Source: XYA12-FULL-58-9 sp001798605 (GTDB lineage: Bacteria; Myxococcota; XYA12-FULL-58-9). Taken from it: a DNA stretch of 13,448 nucleotides. Location of the stretch: contig DAINMX010000186.1 of assembly GCA_036736205.1 (NCBI GenBank), positions 1 to 13,448 on the forward strand, written 5' to 3'. Below are positions 6,516 through 13,448 of the stretch, one piece after another. A program made the translations under genes and the position numbers. A model generated the notes under the pieces. The model worked only from the letters and a program-made list of their open reading frames with translations. It did not search any database and had not been told where the DNA came from. Within the stretch, counting starts at the first letter, position 1. Every line of letters starts with the position of its first letter.

Positions 6516-8087
6516 ATGGCCAGCGCCCAAGATCTCATCCTCGCAATCGACCTCGGTACCAGCGGCGTCAAGGCTGCGGTGGTGGCCGTGGACGGTCGGA
6601 TCCTCGGTACTGGTGGCACCACCAAGGTCGAGACCATGCTCTGCCCCAACGGCGGTGCAGAACAAGATCCCAATGTGGTTTGGGACACGGTGGTGACGAC
6701 CTGCCAGGAGGCCATGGCCCATATAGATGATGCGAGCCGGGTCATGGGCGTCGCTTGCTGCAGTCAGTTCTCCTCGACCATCCCAGTCGATGCCGACGGC
6801 AATCACTTGATGAATATGGTGGTGTGGATGGACAAGCGGGGCTCGCCCGCTGCCCTGAGGAAATTGCCGGGTGGCAAAAAGCTCGTCTCCGGTCCCCTCG
6901 ACGTGCTTCGATTTATCCATGTCCATGGCGTGCCGCCACTCAACGGTGGCACAGACTCCCTGGCGCACATGCGGTGGATCAAGATCGCCCGGCCAGAGGT
7001 TTACGCGAAGACCGCGGCATTCCTCGAGCCCATGGATTATGTCAACCTCAAGCTCACGGGCCGCGCCGCGACCAATCCCTGCAGCTGTTTTCTTGGGCTG
7101 TTGGTCGACAACCGCAAATTGTTGCAACCGCGCTATTGCCCCGGACTCGTGCGCCTAAGTGGCATAGACGCCGACAAGCTACCAGAGCTCCTACGGGTGG
7201 ATGAGGACATCGGCACACTGCTACCCCATGTGGCAGCCCAGCTCGGTGTCCCAAGTGGCATTCGGGTGTTTGGCGGTGTCAATGACACCCAGGCTGGGAG
7301 CTTCGGCAGCTATGCCCTCTCCGGCAATCACGCGGGCATGAGCCTCGGCACCACCAGCGTGTTGGTGACCCACGTCGGCTTCAAGAAGACCGATCCCTTT
7401 CTCGGTTTGGTTAGTATGCCAAGCCCAATACCGGGTCGTTACCTCATCATGGCGGAGAACGGTATTGGCGGCCGGGCGGTGGAGTACTTCCTCAAGAAGA
7501 TCGTTTTTGCAACGGATGGGTTTGCCAACCACAGCTTGGACGACGAGTTCGCGGCCCTCCATCGAGCTATCGCCAACGTGGAGCCGGGCGCAGGTGGCGT
7601 TCTGTTTCTCCCGTGGCTCAATGGCTCCCTGTCCCCTATCGAAGATGGGTCCATGCGCGGCGGCTTTCTCAATATGTCCCTGGAGACCACACGGGAACAA
7701 CTTGGCCTCGCGGCCCTCGAAGGGGTCGCCTTCAATTTTCGCTGGATGCGTGGGGGCGTCGAGAAGTTCTGCAAACGACGACTTTCCCATTTGGTGTTCT
7801 ACGGTGGCGGTGCCCTATCCGACGTTTGGTCACAGATATTTGCGGACATCGCAGAGCTCCCCATCTATCAGGCCGAAAACCCGAGATTCACCTTGTGCCG
7901 CGGCGCTGGCTTGCTCGGCTTCTATCGAGCCGGGCGCTTGGACCTCGATGATCTGGAGAAACGGATCCCAATCAAGAAGATCTACGAACCGCGCACCGAG
8001 TTCGCCCCACGCTATGCCGCGATGTTTGAGCAGTTCGTACGGGCGTTTCGCGCCAATCGCAAGATCTTCCACACTCTCAATCGGTGA
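6516..8087 (+). CDS. FGGY-family carbohydrate kinase (xylulokinase-like)
   Basis: A 523-aa cytoplasmic ATP-dependent sugar or polyol kinase of the ASKHA superfamily. The N-terminal FGGY domain starts with the phosphate-1 motif DLGTSGVKAAVV (12-23) and contains the sugar-binding-region motif VVWMDKRG (102-109). The C-terminal domain holds GGVNDTQAGSFGSYAL (253-268) with the likely catalytic Asp257, the phosphate-2 motif GMSLGTTSVLV (274-284) and the adenosine loop LVFYGGGALSDVWSQIFAD (426-444). All key motifs are present and the length suits the family (about 480-530). The sequence resembles xylulokinases more than glycerol kinases, but the substrate cannot be set from sequence. It is a single-gene unit: no sugar transporter, isomerase or regulator lies beside it in this window. 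The start lacks a clear ribosome binding site; the alternative is only a few residues away. The upstream region carries an operator-like repeat cluster. Confidence 0.9.
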   Translation: MASAQDLILAIDLGTSGVKAAVVAVDGRILGTGGTTKVETMLCPNGGAEQDPNVVWDTVVTTCQEAMAHIDDASRVMGVACCSQFSSTIPVDADGNHLMNMVVWMDKRGSPAALRKLPGGKKLVSGPLDVLRFIHVHGVPPLNGGTDSLAHMRWIKIARPEVYAKTAAFLEPMDYVNLKLTGRAATNPCSCFLGLLVDNRKLLQPRYCPGLVRLSGIDADKLPELLRVDEDIGTLLPHVAAQLGVPSGIRVFGGVNDTQAGSFGSYALSGNHAGMSLGTTSVLVTHVGFKKTDPFLGLVSMPSPIPGRYLIMAENGIGGRAVEYFLKKIVFATDGFANHSLDDEFAALHRAIANVEPGAGGVLFLPWLNGSLSPIEDGSMRGGFLNMSLETTREQLGLAALEGVAFNFRWMRGGVEKFCKRRLSHLVFYGGGALSDVWSQIFADIAELPIYQAENPRFTLCRGAGLLGFYRAGRLDLDDLEKRIPIKKIYEPRTEFAPRYAAMFEQFVRAFRANRKIFHTLNR

Positions 8088-8144
8088 CCCACCGACAACC
8101 TTTCCCGTTGGATCACCCTGGTCCGAGCTATAGGCTCACAACCC

Positions 8145-10670
8145 CTACTCAACCAGGCCCACCTCGAGGGTGAAATCACCGAGCACCGCAGGCGAAGAGC
8201 CGTCGACAGCGATGAAGTACCGCCCGGTGGTCGCTGGCGTGAAGGTGAACGGCTCGTTGGTGGTGTGGGTGCCCGCCTCGCAGGTCAAGGGAGCACATGA
8301 GGAAACCAAGTAGGCAACCATTCCATCGGTGCCGGACACGTTGATGCTGATTTCGGCATTGGCGTTCAGATCAATGGCATAGAAGAGATCGGGCCCCGGG
8401 GTGTATTGACCTGTACAGTCGTTGCCCCAATCGAGGTCCAGCGAGCTATGGGCACCCGCGGTACTCCCCGTGATGGTTGCGCTGCCACTTGCGAAGTCGA
8501 TGACCTCTGCGGCGGTGCAGATGTTGTTGGCGGGCGTAGCATAGGTTGTCACCAAGAGATCGAAACCGGTGGGCCCGCTGCCGTCAACATCGGCGACCAC
8601 AATCACGTATTCTGCGTCATGGGCGATCGCAACATTCTCGACGGTGACGACGTCGCCTGGAGAGCCAGCCTGAGCCCGCCCCACCAAGCCGAGCCTCACT
8701 GACATGGCGTCGGGCTCCCACCACTCGGACGGCATTCCATAGGTGGCTTTCCCGCGAGTCAGCACCCACACCGCAGGACGCAGACCACTGTCGGGGGTCA
8801 CCACAATGTCACAACGTTCCCACGCATTGGCTGCCATCGTGTAAACCGCGTAACCGTTGGCCAAAGACTCACCGGCGAGCGCGCTGGGAACACCGACGGT
8901 CGGCGGTACCAGAACCGTCGGCGTCACACCCACGAAACTCGCGTCGTAGGTACACGCAGCAATGTCTGCTTCGTCATCCGCGTCGTGCAACACGTGAAGG
9001 TAGTAACCATCGGCAGGCAACACCGCCACAAGAGGAGCGGCCGTGCCATAGGGAAAGTCATCGGCAAAACTGTCGACCGCGGGACCGATGACCTGAAAAT
9101 TCGGAGCGTAGAGTGTCTCGGTTGGCGTCACCCAGCCGGCACCGTGTGCTTGGATCGGCTCAAAGATGACGATGTCGCCGGCCACACCTTGTAGATGGGC
9201 AAGCCCCGCATCGGCAAAAATGTCGTCTGGCAGTGTCGAGATCCCAAGGCCAGGGTAGCTATCCGCAGATGCGAGCGCGTTTGTCGCGACGACGACTTCG
9301 TCGATGGTGTAGGTGGTCAAACCACTGTCGGGTGCCTCTCTGATGCGCAAATAGACCTGCTCGGCCGAGTCGACAAAATAGGCTGTGCCACCACCACCGT
9401 AGGTAGAGCCATAGCTCACAGGCTGCAAGGGATTCAAAGCCGGATCCACGAGGGTGACCTCGACCCCGCCCGCATCGGGGTACACCCCCACCGCCAGAAA
9501 GTCGCCAGCGTCGAGACTCCACCCCAACAACAGGTGACCATCGTCAAACCCTGTGCCCTTACAGGTGTCCGTGTCGCAATCCAGTCGCAACTCCTCGGTG
9601 ATAGCCACGGCGAAGTCGCGGTCGGGGCCAACGATCAAACCGAAATCGTAGACCACGAGGAACTCCGAACCGCTGGGAAGAAGTTGGTCAATATCGGAGG
9701 AGGAACCTGGTGCCGAGACTTCCGCGAAGATCTCGCCATCGGCATCAAAGGTGGTGATCACCGGAAAGACATCATTCTGCACGCCATCCACCGGGTCCCC
9801 AGTGGAACCGATGAACGCAGCCACCTGAGTAACGTCACTCGCCAAGGAGTAAAACCGCAACGCGCCGTCGTCAAAAGTACCACTGTCAAAAAACGGCAGT
9901 GTCGATACCGCCGTCGGGCTCGGGGTCCCGAGATTCTCGATGACGATGTGGTAGGTGTGCTCATCGCCGCCCACAGGAACCTCTTCGAAGCCATAGAGGT
10001 ACGGCCACGTATTGGCGTAGTCGGAAACCATGAGGACATAGGTATCGTCAAAGGGGAGATAGACCTCACGACTGGTTTCGGCAGCATTCGGCTCCAATCC
10101 CCAACGTCTGTACAAAGGGTAACCTTCCTCGTCGCTAAGGGACGACATGATCATGAAGGCGGGCAAGGTCGCCCCCACCGAAGAGACGGTGATCCGCAGA
10201 TAGGTGCCCACTCCTGGGGTGCTGAAGGTGTAAGCGTCCAAGTTGCCGCTTACGTATCCATCTCCAGTTTCGTCCACTGGCGTGTTGACCACACCGTTGA
10301 TGGATATGGAATAGCTCGGCATCGGCAACGTAAAGGGTGTGGTGGCACCATCCGACTCCAGGACGTCAGCGTCGGGTTCAGCAAGCAGGTCCGGGATGCA
10401 CTCGCCAGCTTGCGGATGGGTGCCGTTGGCGCACGTGGTGACAATGGGGATGCACGCGCCATCACGCAGGGTCGTGCCGGCACCGCAACTTAGAACCTCA
10501 GGAACACATTCACCGTCGCGCTCTATGTATTTATCGGGGCATCCCTCGGCGACGTCGGGCACGCAGATGCCACCATCGGCCACGGTACCGTCGCCACAGG
10601 TACGCTCGTCGGCACACGCAAAGGTTAGGGTCAAAACGGCGACGAAAATGAGAGCAATGGTTGTACGCAT
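8145..10670 (-). CDS. Large predicted lipoprotein with C-x10-C array and PPC-like C-terminus (paralogue 2)
   Basis: An 841-aa protein from the ATG at 10670, chosen because AGGAG lies 6 nt upstream; the open frame extends to 10844 but only as a shadow of the upstream gene. The signal MRTTIALIFVAVLTLTFAC gives a lipid-attached Cys19 (lipobox T-F-A-C, slightly unusual). Four Cys units follow, C25-C36, C44-C55, C62-C73 and C80-C91, each C-x10-C with a DGxC-type end (CGAGTTLRDGACIP). A calcium-loop-like DETGDGYVSG occurs at 133-142, in a region also resembling a PPC domain (YTFSTPGVGTYLRITV). Mostly beta-rich sequence runs to a C-terminal PPC-like domain (about 717-841: NICTAAEVIDF ... TGRYFIAVDG). 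It is collinear with the upstream gene throughout (for example REVYLPF at 201-207 and GTFDDGALRFY against GTFDSGRLRFV). Probably a surface-exposed outer membrane lipoprotein; activity is unknown and no protease or hydrolase motif was found. Its 3' end faces the kinase gene, 57 nt away. Confidence 0.85.
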   Translation of the reverse strand: MRTTIALIFVAVLTLTFACADERTCGDGTVADGGICVPDVAEGCPDKYIERDGECVPEVLSCGAGTTLRDGACIPIVTTCANGTHPQAGECIPDLLAEPDADVLESDGATTPFTLPMPSYSISINGVVNTPVDETGDGYVSGNLDAYTFSTPGVGTYLRITVSSVGATLPAFMIMSSLSDEEGYPLYRRWGLEPNAAETSREVYLPFDDTYVLMVSDYANTWPYLYGFEEVPVGGDEHTYHIVIENLGTPSPTAVSTLPFFDSGTFDDGALRFYSLASDVTQVAAFIGSTGDPVDGVQNDVFPVITTFDADGEIFAEVSAPGSSSDIDQLLPSGSEFLVVYDFGLIVGPDRDFAVAITEELRLDCDTDTCKGTGFDDGHLLLGWSLDAGDFLAVGVYPDAGGVEVTLVDPALNPLQPVSYGSTYGGGGTAYFVDSAEQVYLRIREAPDSGLTTYTIDEVVVATNALASADSYPGLGISTLPDDIFADAGLAHLQGVAGDIVIFEPIQAHGAGWVTPTETLYAPNFQVIGPAVDSFADDFPYGTAAPLVAVLPADGYYLHVLHDADDEADIAACTYDASFVGVTPTVLVPPTVGVPSALAGESLANGYAVYTMAANAWERCDIVVTPDSGLRPAVWVLTRGKATYGMPSEWWEPDAMSVRLGLVGRAQAGSPGDVVTVENVAIAHDAEYVIVVADVDGSGPTGFDLLVTTYATPANNICTAAEVIDFASGSATITGSTAGAHSSLDLDWGNDCTGQYTPGPDLFYAIDLNANAEISINVSGTDGMVAYLVSSCAPLTCEAGTHTTNEPFTFTPATTGRYFIAVDGSSPAVLGDFTLEVGLVE

Positions 10671-10676
10671 GATCAT

Positions 10677-10681
10677 CTCCT
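10677..10681 (-). promoter_or_regulatory. Ribosome binding site deciding the start of paralogue 2
   Basis: AGGAG lies 6 nt before the ATG at 10670 and touches the TAG stop codon of the upstream paralogue (10682-10684). It favours MRTTIA over the ATG two codons earlier, which directly abuts the motif. The arrangement suggests translational coupling. Confidence 0.65.
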
Positions 10682-13378
10682 CTAGTCGTTCGTCACCGAG
10701 ACGTTGAGCTCGAATTCCCCGGCGGCATCGATGACGTCGCCCGTGGTCGCGCCGGAGTCGACGATCAAGGTGTAGCTGCCAGCGCCCCCCGTGGGCACCT
10801 GGTATTCTTGATGGAAGGCACCACTCGTGTATTCCGTAACACACCCCAGAGTCCGGAGCTCACAGCCTTTGAGAATGTTGATGACAACGCCAAACTCTGC
10901 GGCGGCATCGACGGTGAGGGTTTCGCCTTCGAGCAAGTCGAGACGATAGAAGCGCTCGGGTCCGCGGCCGTAGAAGCCATAACAACTGTCGTCGGGTATG
11001 GCGGCGGGCAGATCGGAGACCGAGTTGCTGGCACCAGCGAGACTCGCGGAAACCGTGGCCACGCCAGATTCGAGGGTGATCGCCTCGGCGTCCACACAGG
11101 TATCGTTGGCTGGTCGCGGCAGCGCCGTCACCTCGATGTTGAAGGTGTCAAGCGTGGCAGCTTGATCGATGGCGTCCATCACCATGACCACGCTGCGGCC
11201 AGCATAGGGTGATATGTAGCTCGCGGTGAGGGGTTGGGAGACATCGACGCAATCGCCCCCCTCTTCGTTGCAGAACGAAGCGACCAAACCCAATTGTCCG
11301 GCAGCGGCATCGGGAATCCATCGATAGAGAATCCAGTCCCAGGTCGCCTCGCCGAAGTTGTAGATCCAAATCTCTGGTACGAGATGCGATATCGCCGGCG
11401 TGGGCGTCACCGTGATGTCAATCCACTGCATCTCCTCGGCCTCAATGGTGAAGAAGCTGCTGCCGCCGCCGAGGCCCTGATTTTGCAGGCCCACGGGGGT
11501 GCCAACTGACGGCTTGCCGATGCTCGCAGGGGTCTTCAAACGCAAATAGACATCGTAGGTTCCATCGGGGGGAGTGTAGCCACCCGCAGTCACCCAATGC
11601 AGGTAATGACCGGTTTTTGAGATATAGGCGAATGGCGCGAAGATGTAAGCATCAGGAAACGCCCAAGAGTTGACATCCACGACCGGTCCGATCTGCTCCA
11701 TCTCTGACGTCATAATGAACTCAAGGGGTCCGCACCGCCCCAAGTCGGGTCGGCACACGGAACCCCCGGGACAATCAAAGTCAGTCCAACATTCGACATC
11801 GGTACCCAACCACGCGTACTCGCTGCCGTCGTGGGGCGTGAGTTGGTAGAAAAATACCAGCTGGCCGACGTTGGCCTCAAAGTGATCGATTCCCGCGGGC
11901 CAAAACGTTTGCCCCTCTGGCATGGGGTGCACCGGCAAGTTGCTGTTGGTCTGGTTGTATCGCAGCTCTGGGGTCGCGGCGATTTCATGGGTGACGTAAT
12001 ACTCCGGCAGGGGACCACCGGTGTAGCTGTGACTCCACAGATACACGGTCATGGGTCGATCGGCGTATTTGAAAAGTGTCACTGGGAAGAACGCAGGATC
12101 CCAAAGGATGGTGTCATCGGAGATCGGCTTGAGATCCGTGTCGAACAGCTGCACCATACCAGGATAGGGTGCGTCGGGAGACACGAACGCCCCCACAACC
12201 AGGAAGTCGCCTTCATCGAGGGTCCAGCGATACAGGTTGGTGTCGTCTGCAGGGATCTCACCGCCCTCGCAGACACCCACGTCGCAGTCGGTGAGAGTGG
12301 GCTGGTGGATACTGATCCGATAATCGCGGCGTGATCCGAGCACGGCCCAGTGGTCTATCACCATGAGATAATCGACATTCGGCCGGCCCTGCAACAGGAC
12401 GTCAGCAGAGTCGCTCGTGCTGCCGGCCTCGTTCTCGGCGATCACTTGGCCGGTTTGATCGAGCACCAAGAAGGCACCTATCACGTCGTTGTATTCCCCG
12501 TGTGCATCGGCAGCAAAGACCGCCGCTGTCACACTGCCCGGAGCGAGATTGTCGAGCCTGACAAACCGCAAGCGACCGCTGTCAAAGGTGCCCTCTTCAA
12601 TGCGTGGCAACGTGACGGCATTGACCGCATTGGGCTCGCCGAGATTCTCAAGGGTCGCGACGTAAGTGAAATCGTCACCTCCCACCGCCAACACGGGCTC
12701 GTGGCGCAGGGTACGCAACGCATGGTTGTAGTCGGAGATGTCGAGGATGTACTCGCCAGCGAATGGCAGATAGACCTCACGGCTGCTGCGGGCGCTCGAG
12801 GTGTCGAGCCCCCAGCGCATGAATCGGGGCCAACCCGTGTCGTCGTTGGCAGCGGACATCAAGCGAAAAGCTGGTAACAGCGCGCCCTCGGACAGAGCGG
12901 TGATCCGCAGATAGGTTCCAGCCTCGGCGGTGAAGATGAATCGGTCCCAATCGGCATCAGAATATCCATCCTCGTTGATATCGACAGGCGTATCGATAAC
13001 GCCCCCAAGCGCCAGCGAGCCACCCGCCGCGGGAAGAATGATCGCCACCTCGCCGTCGGGATCGAGGGACTCCGTTACATCTGGAGTTGGTAATTCATTG
13101 GGAACACAATTGCCGTCGTCGGCGTGAGTGCCGTTGCCGCAAACGAGGTCAGCGACACAGATACCGTCGGCATTCAACGTCGAACCCGTTGCGCACGTGA
13201 AGGCGACGGGCAAACACTTGCCGTCGACGTCGATCTCCCCCGCCCCGCAGGAGACCGCATCGGCCACACACTTGCCATCCTTCTCTGTGGTGCCAAAACC
13301 ACACTTCTTGCCATCATCGGCACAACCGACTGACGCGAGCAACCAAGCACCCACAAGACAACCGACGGCCTTCCTCAT
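10682..13378 (-). CDS. Large predicted lipoprotein with C-x10-C array, Cys-rich insert and PPC-like C-terminus (paralogue 1)
   Basis: An 898-aa protein from the second of two adjacent ATGs (13378; the first is 13381), because AGGGAG then sits 6 nt upstream, the same spacing as in its paralogue. Signal peptide MRKAVGCLVGAWLLASVGC, lipid-attached Cys19. Four C-x10/11-C units start at residues 26, 44, 62 and 80, an exact 18-residue period (CGxGxxxxDGxCV). An EF-hand-like loop, DINEDGYSD, occurs at 133-141. A beta-rich middle follows, with a four-Cys insert at 530-549 (C-x5-C-x5-C-x6-C, CWTDFDCPGGSVC) absent from the paralogue. The C-terminal 140 residues look like a PPC (pre-peptidase C-terminal) beta domain: ANDTCVDAEAITL ... 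GSYTLIVDSG. PPC domains are usually adhesive or secretion-related appendages of secreted enzymes, but no enzyme domain is visible here. The best reading is an outer membrane, possibly surface-exposed, calcium-binding lipoprotein of unknown function, co-transcribed with paralogue 2. Confidence 0.85.
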   Translation of the reverse strand: MRKAVGCLVGAWLLASVGCADDGKKCGFGTTEKDGKCVADAVSCGAGEIDVDGKCLPVAFTCATGSTLNADGICVADLVCGNGTHADDGNCVPNELPTPDVTESLDPDGEVAIILPAAGGSLALGGVIDTPVDINEDGYSDADWDRFIFTAEAGTYLRITALSEGALLPAFRLMSAANDDTGWPRFMRWGLDTSSARSSREVYLPFAGEYILDISDYNHALRTLRHEPVLAVGGDDFTYVATLENLGEPNAVNAVTLPRIEEGTFDSGRLRFVRLDNLAPGSVTAAVFAADAHGEYNDVIGAFLVLDQTGQVIAENEAGSTSDSADVLLQGRPNVDYLMVIDHWAVLGSRRDYRISIHQPTLTDCDVGVCEGGEIPADDTNLYRWTLDEGDFLVVGAFVSPDAPYPGMVQLFDTDLKPISDDTILWDPAFFPVTLFKYADRPMTVYLWSHSYTGGPLPEYYVTHEIAATPELRYNQTNSNLPVHPMPEGQTFWPAGIDHFEANVGQLVFFYQLTPHDGSEYAWLGTDVECWTDFDCPGGSVCRPDLGRCGPLEFIMTSEMEQIGPVVDVNSWAFPDAYIFAPFAYISKTGHYLHWVTAGGYTPPDGTYDVYLRLKTPASIGKPSVGTPVGLQNQGLGGGSSFFTIEAEEMQWIDITVTPTPAISHLVPEIWIYNFGEATWDWILYRWIPDAAAGQLGLVASFCNEEGGDCVDVSQPLTASYISPYAGRSVVMVMDAIDQAATLDTFNIEVTALPRPANDTCVDAEAITLESGVATVSASLAGASNSVSDLPAAIPDDSCYGFYGRGPERFYRLDLLEGETLTVDAAAEFGVVINILKGCELRTLGCVTEYTSGAFHQEYQVPTGGAGSYTLIVDSGATTGDVIDAAGEFELNVSVTND

Positions 13379-13384
13379 CATGCA

Positions 13385-13390
13385 CTCCCT
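13385..13390 (-). promoter_or_regulatory. Ribosome binding site of paralogue 1
   Basis: AGGGAG precedes two adjacent ATG codons. The spacing is 3 nt to the first and 6 nt to the second, so the second is preferred. Confidence 0.55.
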
Positions 13391-13396
13391 AAATTT

Positions 13397-13448
13397 TCAT
13401 GCCGGTGTGAACGAGCAGGCGACCACGTCACCGTCCACAAGCAGCCAA
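13397..13448 (-). CDS. 3' end of an upstream gene (partial)
   Basis: One minus-strand frame is open from the window edge to a TGA at 13397-13399 and encodes WLLVDGDVVACSFTPA. The stop lies 18 nt before the start of paralogue 1, a spacing typical of an operon. Sixteen codons are too few to name a family, and an open frame of this length can arise by chance. Confidence 0.35.
   Translation of the reverse strand, partial: WLLVDGDVVACSFTPA

Noticed and set aside
6309..7127. Minus-strand frame of 272 codons overlapping the start of the FGGY kinase
   Set aside because: It lies opposite conserved kinase motifs and has no recognisable fold; an antisense shadow.
8088..8144. Terminator between the convergent kinase and lipoprotein genes (GAGCTATAGGCTC)
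   Set aside because: The stem is only 4 bp and no T-run follows on either strand.
9195..10493. Long open frame of 432 codons on the plus strand, opposite paralogue 2
   Set aside because: The minus-strand protein aligns along its length with its neighbour and has a lipoprotein signal. The plus-strand translation is a basic, low-complexity mirror without motifs, as expected in GC-rich DNA.
10670..10844. Longer start for paralogue 2 overlapping paralogue 1
   Set aside because: The extension is Arg-rich, reads through the conserved end of the upstream gene in another frame, and places the lipoprotein signal internally.

Overview
The window looks like a high-GC, Gram-negative predatory or soil bacterium of the Myxococcota / former Deltaproteobacteria type. 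This is an inference from gene content: a Hanks-type Ser/Thr kinase, several predicted lipoproteins with Cys-rich tandem motifs, an NHL-repeat lipoprotein with PTGG...GC...PGWC motifs, and an envelope protein ending in a double transmembrane hairpin of the kind common next to myxobacterial kinases. GC is about 60% in most genes. No RNA gene, IS element, CRISPR array or phage gene was seen.

Layout. (1) 1-4349, plus strand: a tight three-gene group. It holds a secreted or membrane-anchored protein of unknown function (176-1084), a Cys-rich predicted lipoprotein carrying two tandem repeats (1089-1955), and a 785-aa fusion of a Ser/Thr kinase and a class III adenylyl cyclase, with one membrane span and an extracytoplasmic tail (1992-4349). 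Gaps of 4 and 36 nt suggest one transcript, so a plausible reading is an envelope-sensing module feeding phosphorylation and cAMP signalling. (2) 4461-6036, plus strand: a disrupted NHL beta-propeller lipoprotein gene. Its lipoprotein signal, its central blades and its last blades lie in three successive reading frames; each break sits at a G-run and is explained by one missing base. (3) 6061-6258, minus strand: an orphan 65-aa PDZ-like fragment. (4) 6259-6515: an intergenic region with stacked direct and inverted repeats, probably the control region of the next gene. (5) 6516-8087, plus strand: an intact FGGY-family sugar kinase. (6) 8145-13378, minus strand: two tandem paralogous large lipoproteins (841 and 898 aa), sharing an N-terminal array of four C-x10-C units with a period of about 18 residues, a calcium-loop-like motif and a PPC-like C-terminal beta domain. 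They are separated by 11 nt, with the second gene's ribosome binding site overlapping the first gene's stop codon. The last bases (13397-13448) probably carry the 3' end of another gene of the same operon.

The most interesting items are the kinase-cyclase fusion and its two envelope partners, the tandem lipoprotein pair, the broken NHL gene, and the repeat cluster before the sugar kinase. Domain calls rest on motifs read by eye; no database search was possible.
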